NCBI GenBank assembly: GCA_023853785.1 | Contig: JAJIRX010000340.1 | Coordinates: 1 to 11,266, forward strand | Length of the DNA: 11,266 nt | Source of the DNA: Psilocybe azurescens | Lineage: Eukaryota > Basidiomycota > Agaricomycetes > Agaricales > Agrocybaceae | Direction: 5' to 3' | In this document: positions 1-8,085 of the stretch, in pieces | How the letters are laid out: every line of letters begins with the position of its first letter | How positions within the stretch are numbered: position 1 is the first letter of the stretch | The notes under the pieces: model-generated | Told to the model about the DNA's origin: nothing | What the model saw: the letters and a program-made list of their open reading frames with translations, nothing else | Databases searched by the model: none | Made by a program: the position numbers and the translations under genes

Positions 1-216
1 CAGTGACTCAAAAAATGTCGGATGTTTTGAAATTGAACTTAAATTGACTATAATGTCATGTAATCCTTATGAAATTACATGATTTAAAATGTACTGGAAA
101 GCCCTGGATCACAGCTTTCAGGAAATATAGCATATGTTTGTATTTGTTTGGCTAATCTATTATTATTAAATACTTTATAAAAATAACACATCGGACAGTT
201 TCTTTGCAGCCTATTG
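1..216 (+). repeat. left TIR of Tc1 element A
   Basis: This repeat pairs with 1381-1602 in inverse orientation. The outer end carries AAAAAATGTCGGATGT (about 10-25). The inner end carries ACATCGGACAGTTTCTTT (about 189-206), which is the same core in the opposite direction. The right arm preserves the likely original core, AAACTGTCCGGATGT. Such cores are probably transposase binding sites; in the classical IR/DR Tc1 elements the two sites per arm are direct repeats, whereas here they face each other. Confidence 0.92.
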
Positions 217-396
217 GAATTAACACAATAAGGTTTTTGTTATTGTAAACATGTAAAAGATATCAAATGAATGAAAACATGTTGGAAGTATATAACAAAG
301 ACTGAAACTTTACATTCCCCAAGTTTATAGCCAATTATTCTCTACTACACAGTCATGTATTCTCTCTCTTTTAAATTATACTCTAACATCATCTTT

Positions 397-1360
397 ATGC
401 CAGAAAATGGTGATTATATTTGAAAAACTGATGTCAAACTAGGTGTTTTGAAGTCAAATATTTGGGTGATATGTTTTGGGATAGAATCATTGATGAAAAA
501 AATCATGAAAACCATTTTTCAAGCTCACTTCCCATGACTACTGCCACCTAGTTTGACTTGTCTCCACTGGAAAGGCTGGTACTTCCACACAACTCTGCTG
601 CCAGCTTCCCACTATTACCAACACATCTATCTCCATCTAGACCATTCAAAATTCCCTCAAAAAAAGGATCTTGTAGCACAAATCAAGATCAAAAAGCCAT
701 TCCTCCTAAGAACAATAGGAAGGCTTGCTTGAAATTTGTCCAGAAGTATGAAAACTGAACAGAAAAAGACTGAAAACATGTTATGTTCACAGATAAGACC
801 AATATCAATTGAATTGGGTCAGTTGTAAGGCAGTAGGTGAGGAAAAAGGCTGGTTCTCCTCTCCAAACTCAGCATGTAGAAAACCATCAAATTTGGAGAA
901 GGACATATGATGATTTGGAGTCGTATAACAACAAGTGGTGTTGGCTACATGTACAGGATAGAAAGCAAGATGTATGGAGAACTCTATGTAAGCATTTTGG
1001 ATGACTATGTCTTCCAAATTCTGGAGTATTACAACCTTAATCATGATAATTTCATCTTTTAGCAAGATAACGACCTCAAGGACACATCCAAAAAGGCTCA
1101 GAAATAGCTTAAAGACCATAAGAGCTTGTGGACTGACCACCATAATAACTAGATCTCAATTCAATCAAAATTTGTGGCATATTCTCAAAATGTGCTTTGT
1201 AGAATACAAAAATGCTCCAAAGGGTATCCAGGAGTTGTAGGGCAGAATACTGGAGGAATGGGAGGAAATACCCAAGAAAGACTATGTGAAATCAATCAAT
1301 AGTATGTCTAGAAGAGTTTTAGATGTTTTGAAAGCAAAGTGGGGTCACACAAAGTACTAG
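397..1360 (+). pseudogene. Tc1-family DDE transposase, degenerate (element A)
   Basis: Read with frame changes, the stretch from about 535 to 1360 follows a Tc1 transposase. It includes RKACLKFVQKYEN near 718-755, FTDKTNIN near 786-809 (first catalytic Asp at 792-794), QDNDLKDTSKKAQK near 1063-1104 (second Asp at 1066-1068) and LDVLKAKWGHTKY ending at the TAG 1358-1360. The ATG at 397 is only a guess at the start; the DNA-binding domain before 535 is not readable. Damage is heavy. Stops replace the expected Trp at 756-758 and 771-773, the expected Arg at 810-812 and the expected Gln at 1060-1062. The region of the catalytic Glu (1140-1170) has frameshifts and stops, and the Glu codon appears as AAA (Lys) at 1167-1169. 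The family normally has about 340 residues. It cannot encode an active enzyme. Confidence 0.88.
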
Positions 1361-1380
1361 TTTATATAGATACTCATATT

Positions 1381-1602
1381 CCAACGGGCCGCGAAAGAAA
1401 CTGTCCGGATGTGTTATTTTTATAAAGTATTTAATAATAATATACGAACCAAACAAATATAAACATATGTTATATCTCCTGAAAGTTGTGATCCAAGGCT
1501 TTCTAGTACATTTTAAATCATATAATTTCATTAAGATTGCATGTCATTATAGTCAGTTTAAGTTCAATTTCAAAAACATCCGGACAGTTTTTTGAGTCAC
1601 TG
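1381..1602 (+). repeat. right TIR of Tc1 element A
   Basis: This is the inverse partner of 1-216. It keeps the unmutated core at both ends: GAAACTGTCCGGATGT near 1397-1412, and ACATCCGGACAGTTTTTTGA at 1576-1595. It begins about 20 bases after the transposase stop codon (1358-1360). Confidence 0.92.
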
Positions 1603-1604
1603 TA

Positions 1605-2177
1605 AATCTGTGTTTATAATCTAAATTTCTTAAATAAAATTGATTTTTGTATTCTATTAATTTCTATTATTGCTACACTATTAAAATATAGCTTGACAAG
1701 ATGCTATTTTGTTGCAAAAGTGGTTTACAATGTCCACATATATTGAAATTTACAGTATTTTGCATATTGAACATGCTGATATAATATTCACATAATGATA
1801 ATTACATGCATTGCCCTCAATTTTATGATCATTTTAATATATAATATGTGGGTATAGCCTCAGAGGAGGTGCCAGAATATATTATTGGGTGTTGTAAAAA
1901 ATAGTATATAATTCATAAAATATTGAGAATACCACAAGCAATAATAGTGTAGTTGGTAAAGCATGTGTAGAATTAATATATATAAAGCTGTTGGTTCAAT
2001 TTCTGTTGAGTGTATTTTATAATTTGCATTTATTACAAATATCATGTGATCTAAATAGATTACTTAAGAGCTTATGTAAAAATATTATGTAATACTGACT
2101 AAGCATACAATATCATGTGATTTCAATACATCATTTAAGACTACAATGTCAACTATGACAATTTTTTGGATCTTCAA
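1605..2177. other. AT-rich spacer, no gene seen apart from a tRNA-like relic
   Basis: Very AT-rich sequence follows element A. I find no convincing coding frame on either strand; the short open frame on the minus strand near 1860-2045 has no protein-like pattern. The only structured item is the tRNA-like stretch at 1938-2013. Two copies of ATCATGTGATYT (2041 and 2111) are too short to interpret. Confidence 0.6.
1938..2013 (+). pseudogene. tRNA-like relic or SINE head (A and B box)
   Basis: TAGTGTAGTTGG at 1945-1956 fits the RNA polymerase III A-box consensus TRGYNNARNNGG. GGTTCAATTTC at 1993-2003 matches the B box GGTTCGANTCC except for two transition-type differences. The spacing of 36 bases is normal for a tRNA. 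A five-pair anticodon stem (1964-1968 with 1976-1980, using wobble pairs) encloses a 7-base loop with AAT in the anticodon position. Position 33 is not T, and the D, T and acceptor stems pair poorly, so this is not a working tRNA. It could be a decayed tRNA or the head of a short interspersed element. Confidence 0.35.
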
Positions 2178-3009
2178 ACAAAATTGCAAAAACCTTTCTT
2201 AGATAGTTCTTTCTCATTGAAGATAGAAGGACTATGAGATTTAACTATCCCTTGTGGGAGCCTAAGGTATGTCCTTTTTTTTTGTTTTGCTCTGTAGAAG
2301 TACTGATTCTTATATATATATTACTGTCAGACTGACAATAACAATAGTAAGTAATCTTTTTTCCTTCAAAATTGTTATATACTGATATTACTCTTAAGTT
2401 CCTGAACGTAACACAATCATGGTAGAGTACAACATCAACACTGACTGTACACTCTGGTTCAACCTCATCAAGCAATCCCACCAATTATGCCATTTACCAT
2501 TGTATGATGTGAACAAAAACTTGGATACCAAGCCTAAGACATGGGAAAGTAAGCTCACCAGCACTATGGTGGAAGTGAATTTTAGCTTAAAGCACTATCA
2601 TAATACAAACTCTCAACATGTTAAAGCAAGCAATACTTTCTTCACAAAAGTGGAGAGTGTCAGTATTTTGAGACCTCCTCCCTCTGTCCTTCGTAGTCCA
2701 TTCAAGAACTTGGCTTCTTCTAAGAAACCACCTTGCACTCATCAGACCCTGTCTCATGGCCAACAGATCAAGGCAGTATGATCATTTGTTCCCTTCCCAG
2801 ATAGTGTCAAACAGCCCAATTTTACCCTTGCAAATGGCAACATCTTTGCCAGCACCACTGTTCCTGTTTCCAGCTCTGCTGATTCTGTTGAAAGCACCAT
2901 GTTGACCTTGACTGGCCCCTTCTCTGGTGCTGGGGAAGAATCTGTGGGTGGAGGGAATGGGTTGGAAAGAACTCTCTCTGCAGAAACCTGGACAAGGTGT
3001 TGTAAGTGA
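2178..3009 (+). pseudogene. coding remnant of unknown family, at least one exon
   Basis: The frame opening at 2398 (first ATG 2419) runs to a TGA at 2779-2781 and continues in the same frame to 3009, about 200 codons with one internal stop. The translation is protein-like: near the start LYDVNKNLDTKPKTWESKL, then TMVEVNFSLKHYH, then KVESVSILRPPPS, and after the stop a Ser/Thr/Gly-rich part (PVSSSADSVEST). The internal TGA sits in KAV-stop-SFV and could be a mutated CGA. A possible upstream exon near 2178-2266 (SLKIEGL-stop-DLTIPCG) also has a TGA where Arg would fit and ends at a GTATGT donor (2267). A strong donor, GTAAGT, lies at 3002-3007. I do not recognise the family. It could be the 5' part of a gene whose continuation is the remnant at 3800-4190. 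Confidence 0.5.
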
Positions 3010-3060
3010 TTATTATGTTTTGTCTTGTCCATGGTTCAAATGTCTAATTGGCAACACATA
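3002..3060 (+). other. candidate spliceosomal intron (59 nt)
   Basis: The intron would start with the consensus donor GTAAGT (3002-3007) and end with ACATAG (3055-3060). CTAAT near 3042 is a possible branch point. The length is typical of mushroom-type fungi. Splicing would join the remnant ending at 3001 to an open frame of about 35 codons. This is inference from motifs only. Confidence 0.35.
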
Positions 3061-3097
3061 GTGATTGTCTTCGGTAACCCAGGGGTGCATTCAAGGC

Positions 3098-3166
3098 TAC
3101 CCATACCCAACTTGTTGAAAACCCAACCCTCAATGAAGGGTAGGGGTTTCTTTTGGGTTTGGGTAG
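3098..3166. repeat. foldback with G-tracts
   Basis: CTACCCATACCCAAC (3098-3112) pairs with 3152-3166 at 13 of 15 positions. Inside it, AAACCCAACCCT (3118-3130) pairs with AGGGTAGGGGTTT (3137-3149) around a 6-base loop. The right arm holds four G-tracts between 3138 and 3163, with two more at 3176-3179 and 3184-3188. Open frames here on either strand are low-complexity and look like shadows. Confidence 0.6.
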
Positions 3167-3540
3167 AGGTCTAGAGGGGTCCTGGGGGTCAGAAAAACCC
3201 AGAGGATATGGAAAAGGGGTATGATATTTTGTAGGTAGAAGTATAAAAGTATTTAAACAACTGGAAACTTGAAGGTAACAATAACAAGATGGGGATGAAG
3301 GTGTGACAAGAAGCAAAGCAGACTGCTATCTCTGTCTCATAAAACTATTACATTTGTTTGCTTTTTGACTACAAGGTCTATATTTTATAGATATGGTAAG
3401 ATAACAATGCCAACCATCACATTCATACTGGAAAAATCAGTAAAAATTTACTTGTTGTGAGGGTATGTATATTGTGCACTGATATGAGCACATATTCAAG
3501 CTCACAGCATGGAGCTGAGGTCAAACAACCTCTGTTGCAC

Positions 3541-3660
3541 AGTGCAAGCTTCAGGCCTGCCTTTTCAGGTGAAAAACCTGACAATACCCCACCTCAGGTT
3601 CAGGTTTTTGGGGATTGTAAAACTCCAGCCCCTACCTGACACCCCCAAACACTTATCTAT
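3541..3660. repeat. CAGGT/ACCTG-rich patch with small hairpins
   Basis: CAGGT or ACCTG and close relatives recur about every ten bases. CAGGT-gaaaa-ACCTG (3566-3580) is a hairpin, and AAAAACCTGA (3572-3581) is the inverse of TCAGGTTTTT (3600-3609). The base composition differs from the AT-rich surroundings. It looks like a fragment of a dispersed repeat. The short open frames through it have no conserved look. Confidence 0.45.
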
Positions 3661-3696
3661 CAACCTGTGTAGAGAACTTAACAACAAAGTTAGACA

Positions 3697-3833
3697 CTCA
3701 GCACAAGAAAGAAAACAGCTAATTTATTTGTCTACCTTAATGACCTAAGTTAGACACTGTTCAGAGTAAATGTAAGTATCTGAGTAAGGCAGAATGAAAC
3801 AATAAGTACCTCAGCAGAAGAAAGAAAGCAGCT
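3697..3833 (+). repeat. direct repeat pair, 24 bp, 113 bp apart
   Basis: CTCAGCACAAGAAAGAAAACAGCT (3697-3720) and 3810-3833 match at 22 of 24 bases. Both can be read as SA(Q/E)ERKQL. A second pair, AAGTTAGACACT, lies at 3687-3698 and 3747-3758. Confidence 0.7.
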
Positions 3834-4190
3834 GAGGTACGGAAAGCAAAAGAGCGACTATAAGTGAGAACGAGTGTGATGCATAGGATGAGCTACATAA
3901 GAAGGAGAAGCGATATGTTGAACTAATGAAGGATTGGCAAGTACGAATGGGAGGAAGGTGGTGATGAGAAGCAAGAGCAATGATTAAGACATAAACAAAG
4001 GAGGCAAGACAGTGACAAAATTGAGAATAATGTCTATTACTAAGCTGATGTACGAGCCGACCATCAACAACCTGGGGGTTTTCCTCATCTATGACAATCA
4101 CTAGCGACACAGGTGGTCAAGATGAAGAGGACCATGCTGATGTCAATGCGACTGGTGCCAGTCCTGCAAAAAGAGCAGATGGTAATAAAT
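3800..4190 (+). pseudogene. Lys/Glu-rich coding remnant, unknown family
   Basis: Three frame pieces look protein-like but need frameshifts to join: SAEERKQL or RKKAAEVRKAKERL near 3811-3860, DELHKKEKRYVELMKDWQ near 3887-3940, and DTGGQDEEDHADVNATGASP near 4105-4165. The composition suggests a charged coiled-coil or linker region followed by an acidic, low-complexity tail. Several TGA codons (for example 3864-3866) interrupt it. A minus-strand open frame of 99 codons covers 3811-4110, but it is hydrophobic and unpatterned, and I judge it the shadow. I do not recognise the family. It may be the downstream part of the remnant at 2178-3009. Confidence 0.35.
3806..3840. repeat. perfect 10-bp inverted repeat (hairpin)
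   Basis: GTACCTCAGC at 3806-3815 is exactly inverse to GCTGAGGTAC at 3831-3840, with a 15-base purine-rich loop. It overlaps the second direct-repeat copy. A role is not evident. Confidence 0.7.
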
Positions 4191-4292
4191 TTTACTAAAT
4201 ACATATACAATGAGAGACTGTGTCTAGTTTACTAGTTTGCCACTGTAATGAACATGAATTGGAACTCATATACATATTTATCAAAAATATTT

Positions 4293-4316
4293 AAAAATAA
4301 AAATAAAAATAAAAAT
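4293..4316 (+). repeat. (AAAAAT)4 microsatellite
   Basis: Four tandem AAAAAT units are followed by AATAATT. This lies in an AT-rich spacer (4190-4566) in which I see no gene. Confidence 0.9.
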
Positions 4317-4566
4317 AATAATTGATCTTTTAATGGGGTTGAACAATCTCTGATAACACTGTTGATATGTCACGTCATGTCACATGGCCAATATCATCAC
4401 AAAAGTTGAGACACCTCAATTTCGTCAGTTTTTCATTGTTTTCTTCTAAATTTTTTGCATTGTATATACTATAATATATATAGTAGCTATTGCTGGTACT
4501 TTTAGCTCAGAAAATGCATGAAATAAGTTAAAAATAGTAAATTACATCAAGTTTCCACTATATATA

Positions 4567-4780
4567 CAGTGGCTCAAACAACTGTCCTGCTTTTTGCAAC
4601 TTTTGTATTAAATTGCTAATAACATGGGAACCCTTTAACTAAAAATCTGAAATTAATATATGTTATAGTTGAACATGTAACCTTCATAATTTCCTCCAAG
4701 ATCATGTGATTTGGATCAAAAATGATTGAGTAATAAAATAGACAAAATAATACAAAAGTGGGACAGTTGTTTGACCCACT
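4567..4780 (+). repeat. left TIR of Tc1 element B
   Basis: The outer end is CAGTGGCTCAAACAACTGTCC. The inner end reads GGGACAGTTGTTTGACCCAC, which is the outer terminus in the opposite direction, and it is followed by TA. The arm therefore has terminus-like ends on both sides with TA beyond each. Confidence 0.93.
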
Positions 4781-4942
4781 ATAACGATACTAATATCTAC
4801 TATATAACAAGGAAAATTACACTGTATAAATTGTGAGAAAATAAAAAATCATGTGACACTATTTATAAAAGTTTGACATGTTGAATTCAAGTTCAACAAT
4901 CTTTCTTTCTTTCCACCACCACATCTTTCTTTCCATTACCAC

Positions 4943-5950
4943 ATGAAGTCCTCTCAGCACTCCTCTATCATTTCTCTTCTTGAAGAAGGCTTTTCTGTTC
5001 ACCAAATAGAGTCCAAAACTGGTTTTGGAAGTCTACCATAGGAAGGATCAAGAAAGAGATCAATTCTGACAAGGAAAACAACAAAGGTGGACATCCTTCC
5101 AAGCTCACCCCAAAGGGATAAACAAGCAATTGTACACCAAATCACTACTGGAAAACTGGACAATGCTGTCCAGGCTATCCACTATATCAACAATGCTATC
5201 ACCTCTTCTGTTTCTCCCCAAACAGTCAGAAATGCCCTCAAGGAAAACAATTTGTGCTCTGTTGTCAAATCAAAGCGACCTCTTCTTAAAGCTATTCATC
5301 GTCAAAAGCTGCCTCAAATTTGCTCAGACCCATGCAAACTGGACTGTGGAGGACTGGAAAGGATACTCTGGTCAGATGAAACAAAGATCAACAGGATTGG
5401 CTCAGATGGCAAGGTGTACACCTGGAAACCTAGGGGTGAATCAATCTCTGATAGGACAACCACACCAACTGTCAAGCATGGAGCAGGGAATAATCTCATG
5501 GTATGGGGGTGTATGGGCTGGAATGGGGTGGGGACACTTGTGGAGATTGAGGGAAAGATGAATGCAGTGCAATACTGTGAGATTTTGGAGCATGGGCTTG
5601 ATGAAAGCTTTGAAAACTTGGAGATGACAGAGGGAGAGGATTTTTCAGCAGGATAACGACCCCAAACACACCTCCAAAAGAGCCAGTCAGTGGTTTTGGA
5701 TAACAACATTGAAGTTATGGAATGGCCTCCTCAATCCCCTGACATCAACCCCATTGAACACTTGAGGGTGCACCTCAAAAGGCAGATGAACACCTATGAA
5801 ATACCACCCAAAGAGTGTTTGAATTGTGGGAGAGACTGGCTGCAGAATGGAACAAAATCCCCAGAAACATGCCAAAATCTCATAGAAAGCATGCCAAGGA
5901 GAATGGAGGCTGTTATCAAGGCAAAGGTGGTCATACTAAGTATTAAATAG
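4943..5950 (+). pseudogene. Tc1-family DD34E transposase, several frameshifts (element B)
   Basis: The ATG at 4943 opens MKSSQHSSIISLLEEGFSVH, the start of the helix-turn-helix DNA-binding region. A one-base loss near 5028 and a gain near 5110 shift the frame and restore it. The frame then runs to about 5635 with WSDETKIN (first catalytic Asp at 5375-5377) and NNLMVWGCMGWNGVG. Further one-base losses near 5640 and 5693 surround QQDNDPKHTSKRA (second Asp at 5652-5654). After these comes SPDINPIEHL with the catalytic Glu at 5756-5758. Correcting the net shift gives 34 residues between the second Asp and the Glu, the DD34E spacing of Tc1. Frame changes near 5815, 5868 and 5930 affect the C-terminus, which otherwise follows the family (NLIESMPRRMEAVIKAK). 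All three catalytic residues survive. Many breaks lie in short homopolymers, so some may be sequencing errors. Confidence 0.93.
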
Positions 5951-6164
5951 AGGGTCAAACAACTGTCCCACTTTTTGTATTATTTTGTCTATTTTATTAC
6001 TCAATCATTTTTGATCCAAATCACATGATTTTGGAGGAAATTATGAAGGTCACATGTTCAACTATAACATATATTAATTTCAGATTTTTTAATTGAAGGG
6101 TTCCCATGTTATTAGCAATTTAATACAAAAGTTGCAAATAGCAGGACAGTTGTTTGAGCCACTG
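5948..6164 (+). repeat. right TIR of Tc1 element B
   Basis: This is the inverse partner of 4567-4780. It begins TAGAGGGTCAAACAACTGTC (inner terminus-like motif) and ends GTTTGAGCCACTG (6152-6164). The transposase stop region (TAA at 5944-5946, or TAG at 5948-5950 in the shifted frame) abuts it. Confidence 0.93.
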
Positions 6165-6166
6165 TA

Positions 6167-6503
6167 GTTAAAGATGAGACAGATTCATAAGATTGAAGAG
6201 GATATGAATAATGCTATAAAATTTATTGCTATATATCAACATGTGTATAGCTATTTCATTTAAAACAATTCTAAAAACATAATTTTCATAAAGATTTGAG
6301 CAAAATACATCTAATTCTGTCAGAATTTTGATTTTTTACATGTCCAAGTCTTTACAGTTTGGAATATGACTAAAAATCACAACAATAAGTAAGGCCTACA
6401 GTATTATGAACCATGTATACCATTCCAGATGTATATAATAATACAAAACATATTATTACAACACTCAACAACCTCAGTCATTTGACATATCTTCAAAATT
6501 GAG
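6167..6503. other. spacer, no gene seen
   Basis: AT-rich sequence lies between element B and the 3' end of the large minus-strand relic. It would contain that gene's 3' untranslated region. No open frame or repeat is convincing. Confidence 0.6.
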
Positions 6504-8003
6504 TCATTTTCCACTATCATCACTCTCCATAACTTCCTCTTCCTCTTCCTCTATCTCCTCTTCCTCTATCTCTTCTTCCTCCTCTTCTTCTATCTCCTTG
6601 CTTCCCTCATCAGATTCAAGTACCTATGTGCTTTTATATGTAAATCAACTGCATCAATCAGTGCTACTCAGATATCATTTACATGAGTTGGAAGCTGTCC
6701 ACTCAGCAAGTTTGGAGCACCAGCTTGCTTAAACAGCTTTAGCTGATCTTTTAATTTCTTGCCTTTGAGGTCTGGAATTTTGTCTTTTTCAAGTACAAGT
6801 TCTAGCTGTGCAATTCTGGCTGCTGTATTTTTGCATTTTCCTCACAAACTTCTATGTGCTTGAGTTTTTTGCTTCATTAATTGCAGAAGTCTACAAGCTC
6901 TTTGTGTTTCTTTTTCTTCTCTTTTCTGTATTCCGTGCTAGTCTGCGTATATACTGATAGTCTTCTTCTTCAGTAAAATTTTCAGCCATGAATGCTTGTG
7001 TGTTATTGTGGAAGTACATAGATATTGCATTATGATCAAGCAGTGTAAGCTGTGGCTGTCATCGCATAAGAACTCAGAAAGCACCCAAAGCACCTTCATT
7101 TTCATTATTTGTGGCAGGCATCCATGCAAGTTCTCTTTCTTCAACTGTTGCCTCATCAATCAAACCACCAGGTGCAAATTCTGATGTAAAGCATTCCCAT
7201 GTCTCCAGTGCTCCTTTGAAAAAGGCAATCAGAAGTTCATGGAAGTGTGGTAGATCAGGAATAAGATCTTTAATATTTTGTACAACATTTATATTCTGCC
7301 AGTCTTCACCATCAAGAGTAGCCAATTTATATGATGTCAAAGGATTAAAGTTGGCAATAAGAATATCAGGATCATTAATGATTTTCTGCATGATCATAGA
7401 CCCAAGAATGAAGAGGACCAAGATCAAGCATGTTTTTATTTTTTTCATTAGAAGTTTGGATTGCCTTCATATATGGATAAGAAACACATTCTGCATAAAT
7501 TGCTAAAACAGCAAGCTCTGAAGCTGTTGATGGACAGTCAAGAGCATTTGAAAGATTTGTTTCCATATGATTGAGTGTTGAGTTCTGCTTGTTGATACAA
7601 AGATTTTCTAGAAAAAGCTTGAATTCATCTTGATAAAGAATAAGTGCAGCTGCTGCATCACAGTAGGATTGGAATCAGTTATTTGATGTGTCAGGAAATG
7701 TAAATAGAACCCCAACATATTCCCACCACCAATAACAGAAGACATCATGATGACCCTTTTATCATCTTATGATTGAAAATAGCACCAGCAATTTCTGCAG
7801 TTTTAATAGCACCACATGTTGTTTTTAAAAGGCTCGCTCTTGTGCTGCAGTTAGCATATTGCCTTCTTTCAGAGCAGCATCTTGTTCCTTCACTACTGAA
7901 TCATTATCATGGTTTGCTAGAAGAACAGGTCGTCTCACATCTTCACCTTCATTCTCAATCCACCAAGATAACATTGAAAGATATCCTCCTTGAACAGTAT
8001 TAA

Positions 8004-8085
8004 GGGCCTGTTTGGCTGCACCATCTCGCAGATGGTAGCTATGCACAATCTCCATATTTAGTAACTTGCGACTTGATTAGATAAT
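8004..8085 (+). repeat. left TIR of Harbinger-like element
   Basis: This matches the inverse of 8798-8879 at 74 of 82 positions without gaps, and all eight differences are transitions. It contains a perfect small hairpin, CCATCT-cgc-AGATGG (8021-8035), a possible subterminal protein-binding palindrome. Confidence 0.9.

Larger units (their letters stand above)
1..1602 (+). mobile_element. Tc1/mariner element A, full length, inactive
   Basis: The first bases, CAGTGACTCAAAAAA, are the reverse complement of the last bases at 1588-1602, and the right end is followed by TA (1603-1604), as expected for Tc1/mariner insertion at TA. The left TA would lie outside the window. Long terminal inverted repeats (1-216 and 1381-1602) enclose a broken transposase reading left to right. 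The length of about 1.6 kb is normal for Tc1. The TIRs differ by scattered changes, mostly C/T or G/A, so this is an old copy. It is closely similar in size and layout to the element at 4567-6164 but is a different family: beyond the outermost bases the TIR sequences are not alike. Confidence 0.95.
4567..6164 (+). mobile_element. Tc1/mariner element B, full length, transposase frameshifted
   Basis: The element starts CAGTGGCTCAAACAACTGTCC and ends with the inverse, GACAGTTGTTTGAGCCACTG. It is flanked by TA at 4565-4566 and TA at 6165-6166, the standard Tc1/mariner duplication. The TIRs are 4567-4780 and 5948-6164 and are nearly identical over about 215 bp, so this insertion is younger than element A. 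One transposase gene reads left to right and ends immediately before the right TIR. Length 1598 bp. Orientation is the same as element A. Confidence 0.96.

Noticed and set aside
1938..2013. Functional tRNA-Ile (AAT)
   Set aside because: No T at position 33, weak D, T and acceptor stems, and no clear mature 3' end.
3044..3316. Minus-strand open frame of 90 codons
   Set aside because: It runs through the G-tract foldback and gives a Pro/Leu/Ser-rich low-complexity product.
3811..4110. Minus-strand open frame of 99 codons with hydrophobic segments
   Set aside because: The opposite strand reads as charged, coiled-coil-like peptide pieces; hydrophobic composition is the expected shadow of Lys/Glu-rich coding sequence.
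5314..5709. Minus-strand open frame of 131 codons and the plus-strand frame at 5130-5561
   Set aside because: Both lie over the Tc1 transposase of element B, whose motifs are in another frame; they show no conserved pattern.
6499..6732. Ser-rich plus-strand open frame
   Set aside because: It is the reverse of the Glu-rich tail and C-terminal block of the minus-strand relic gene; the Ser run comes from TCC/TCT complementing GAA/GAG.
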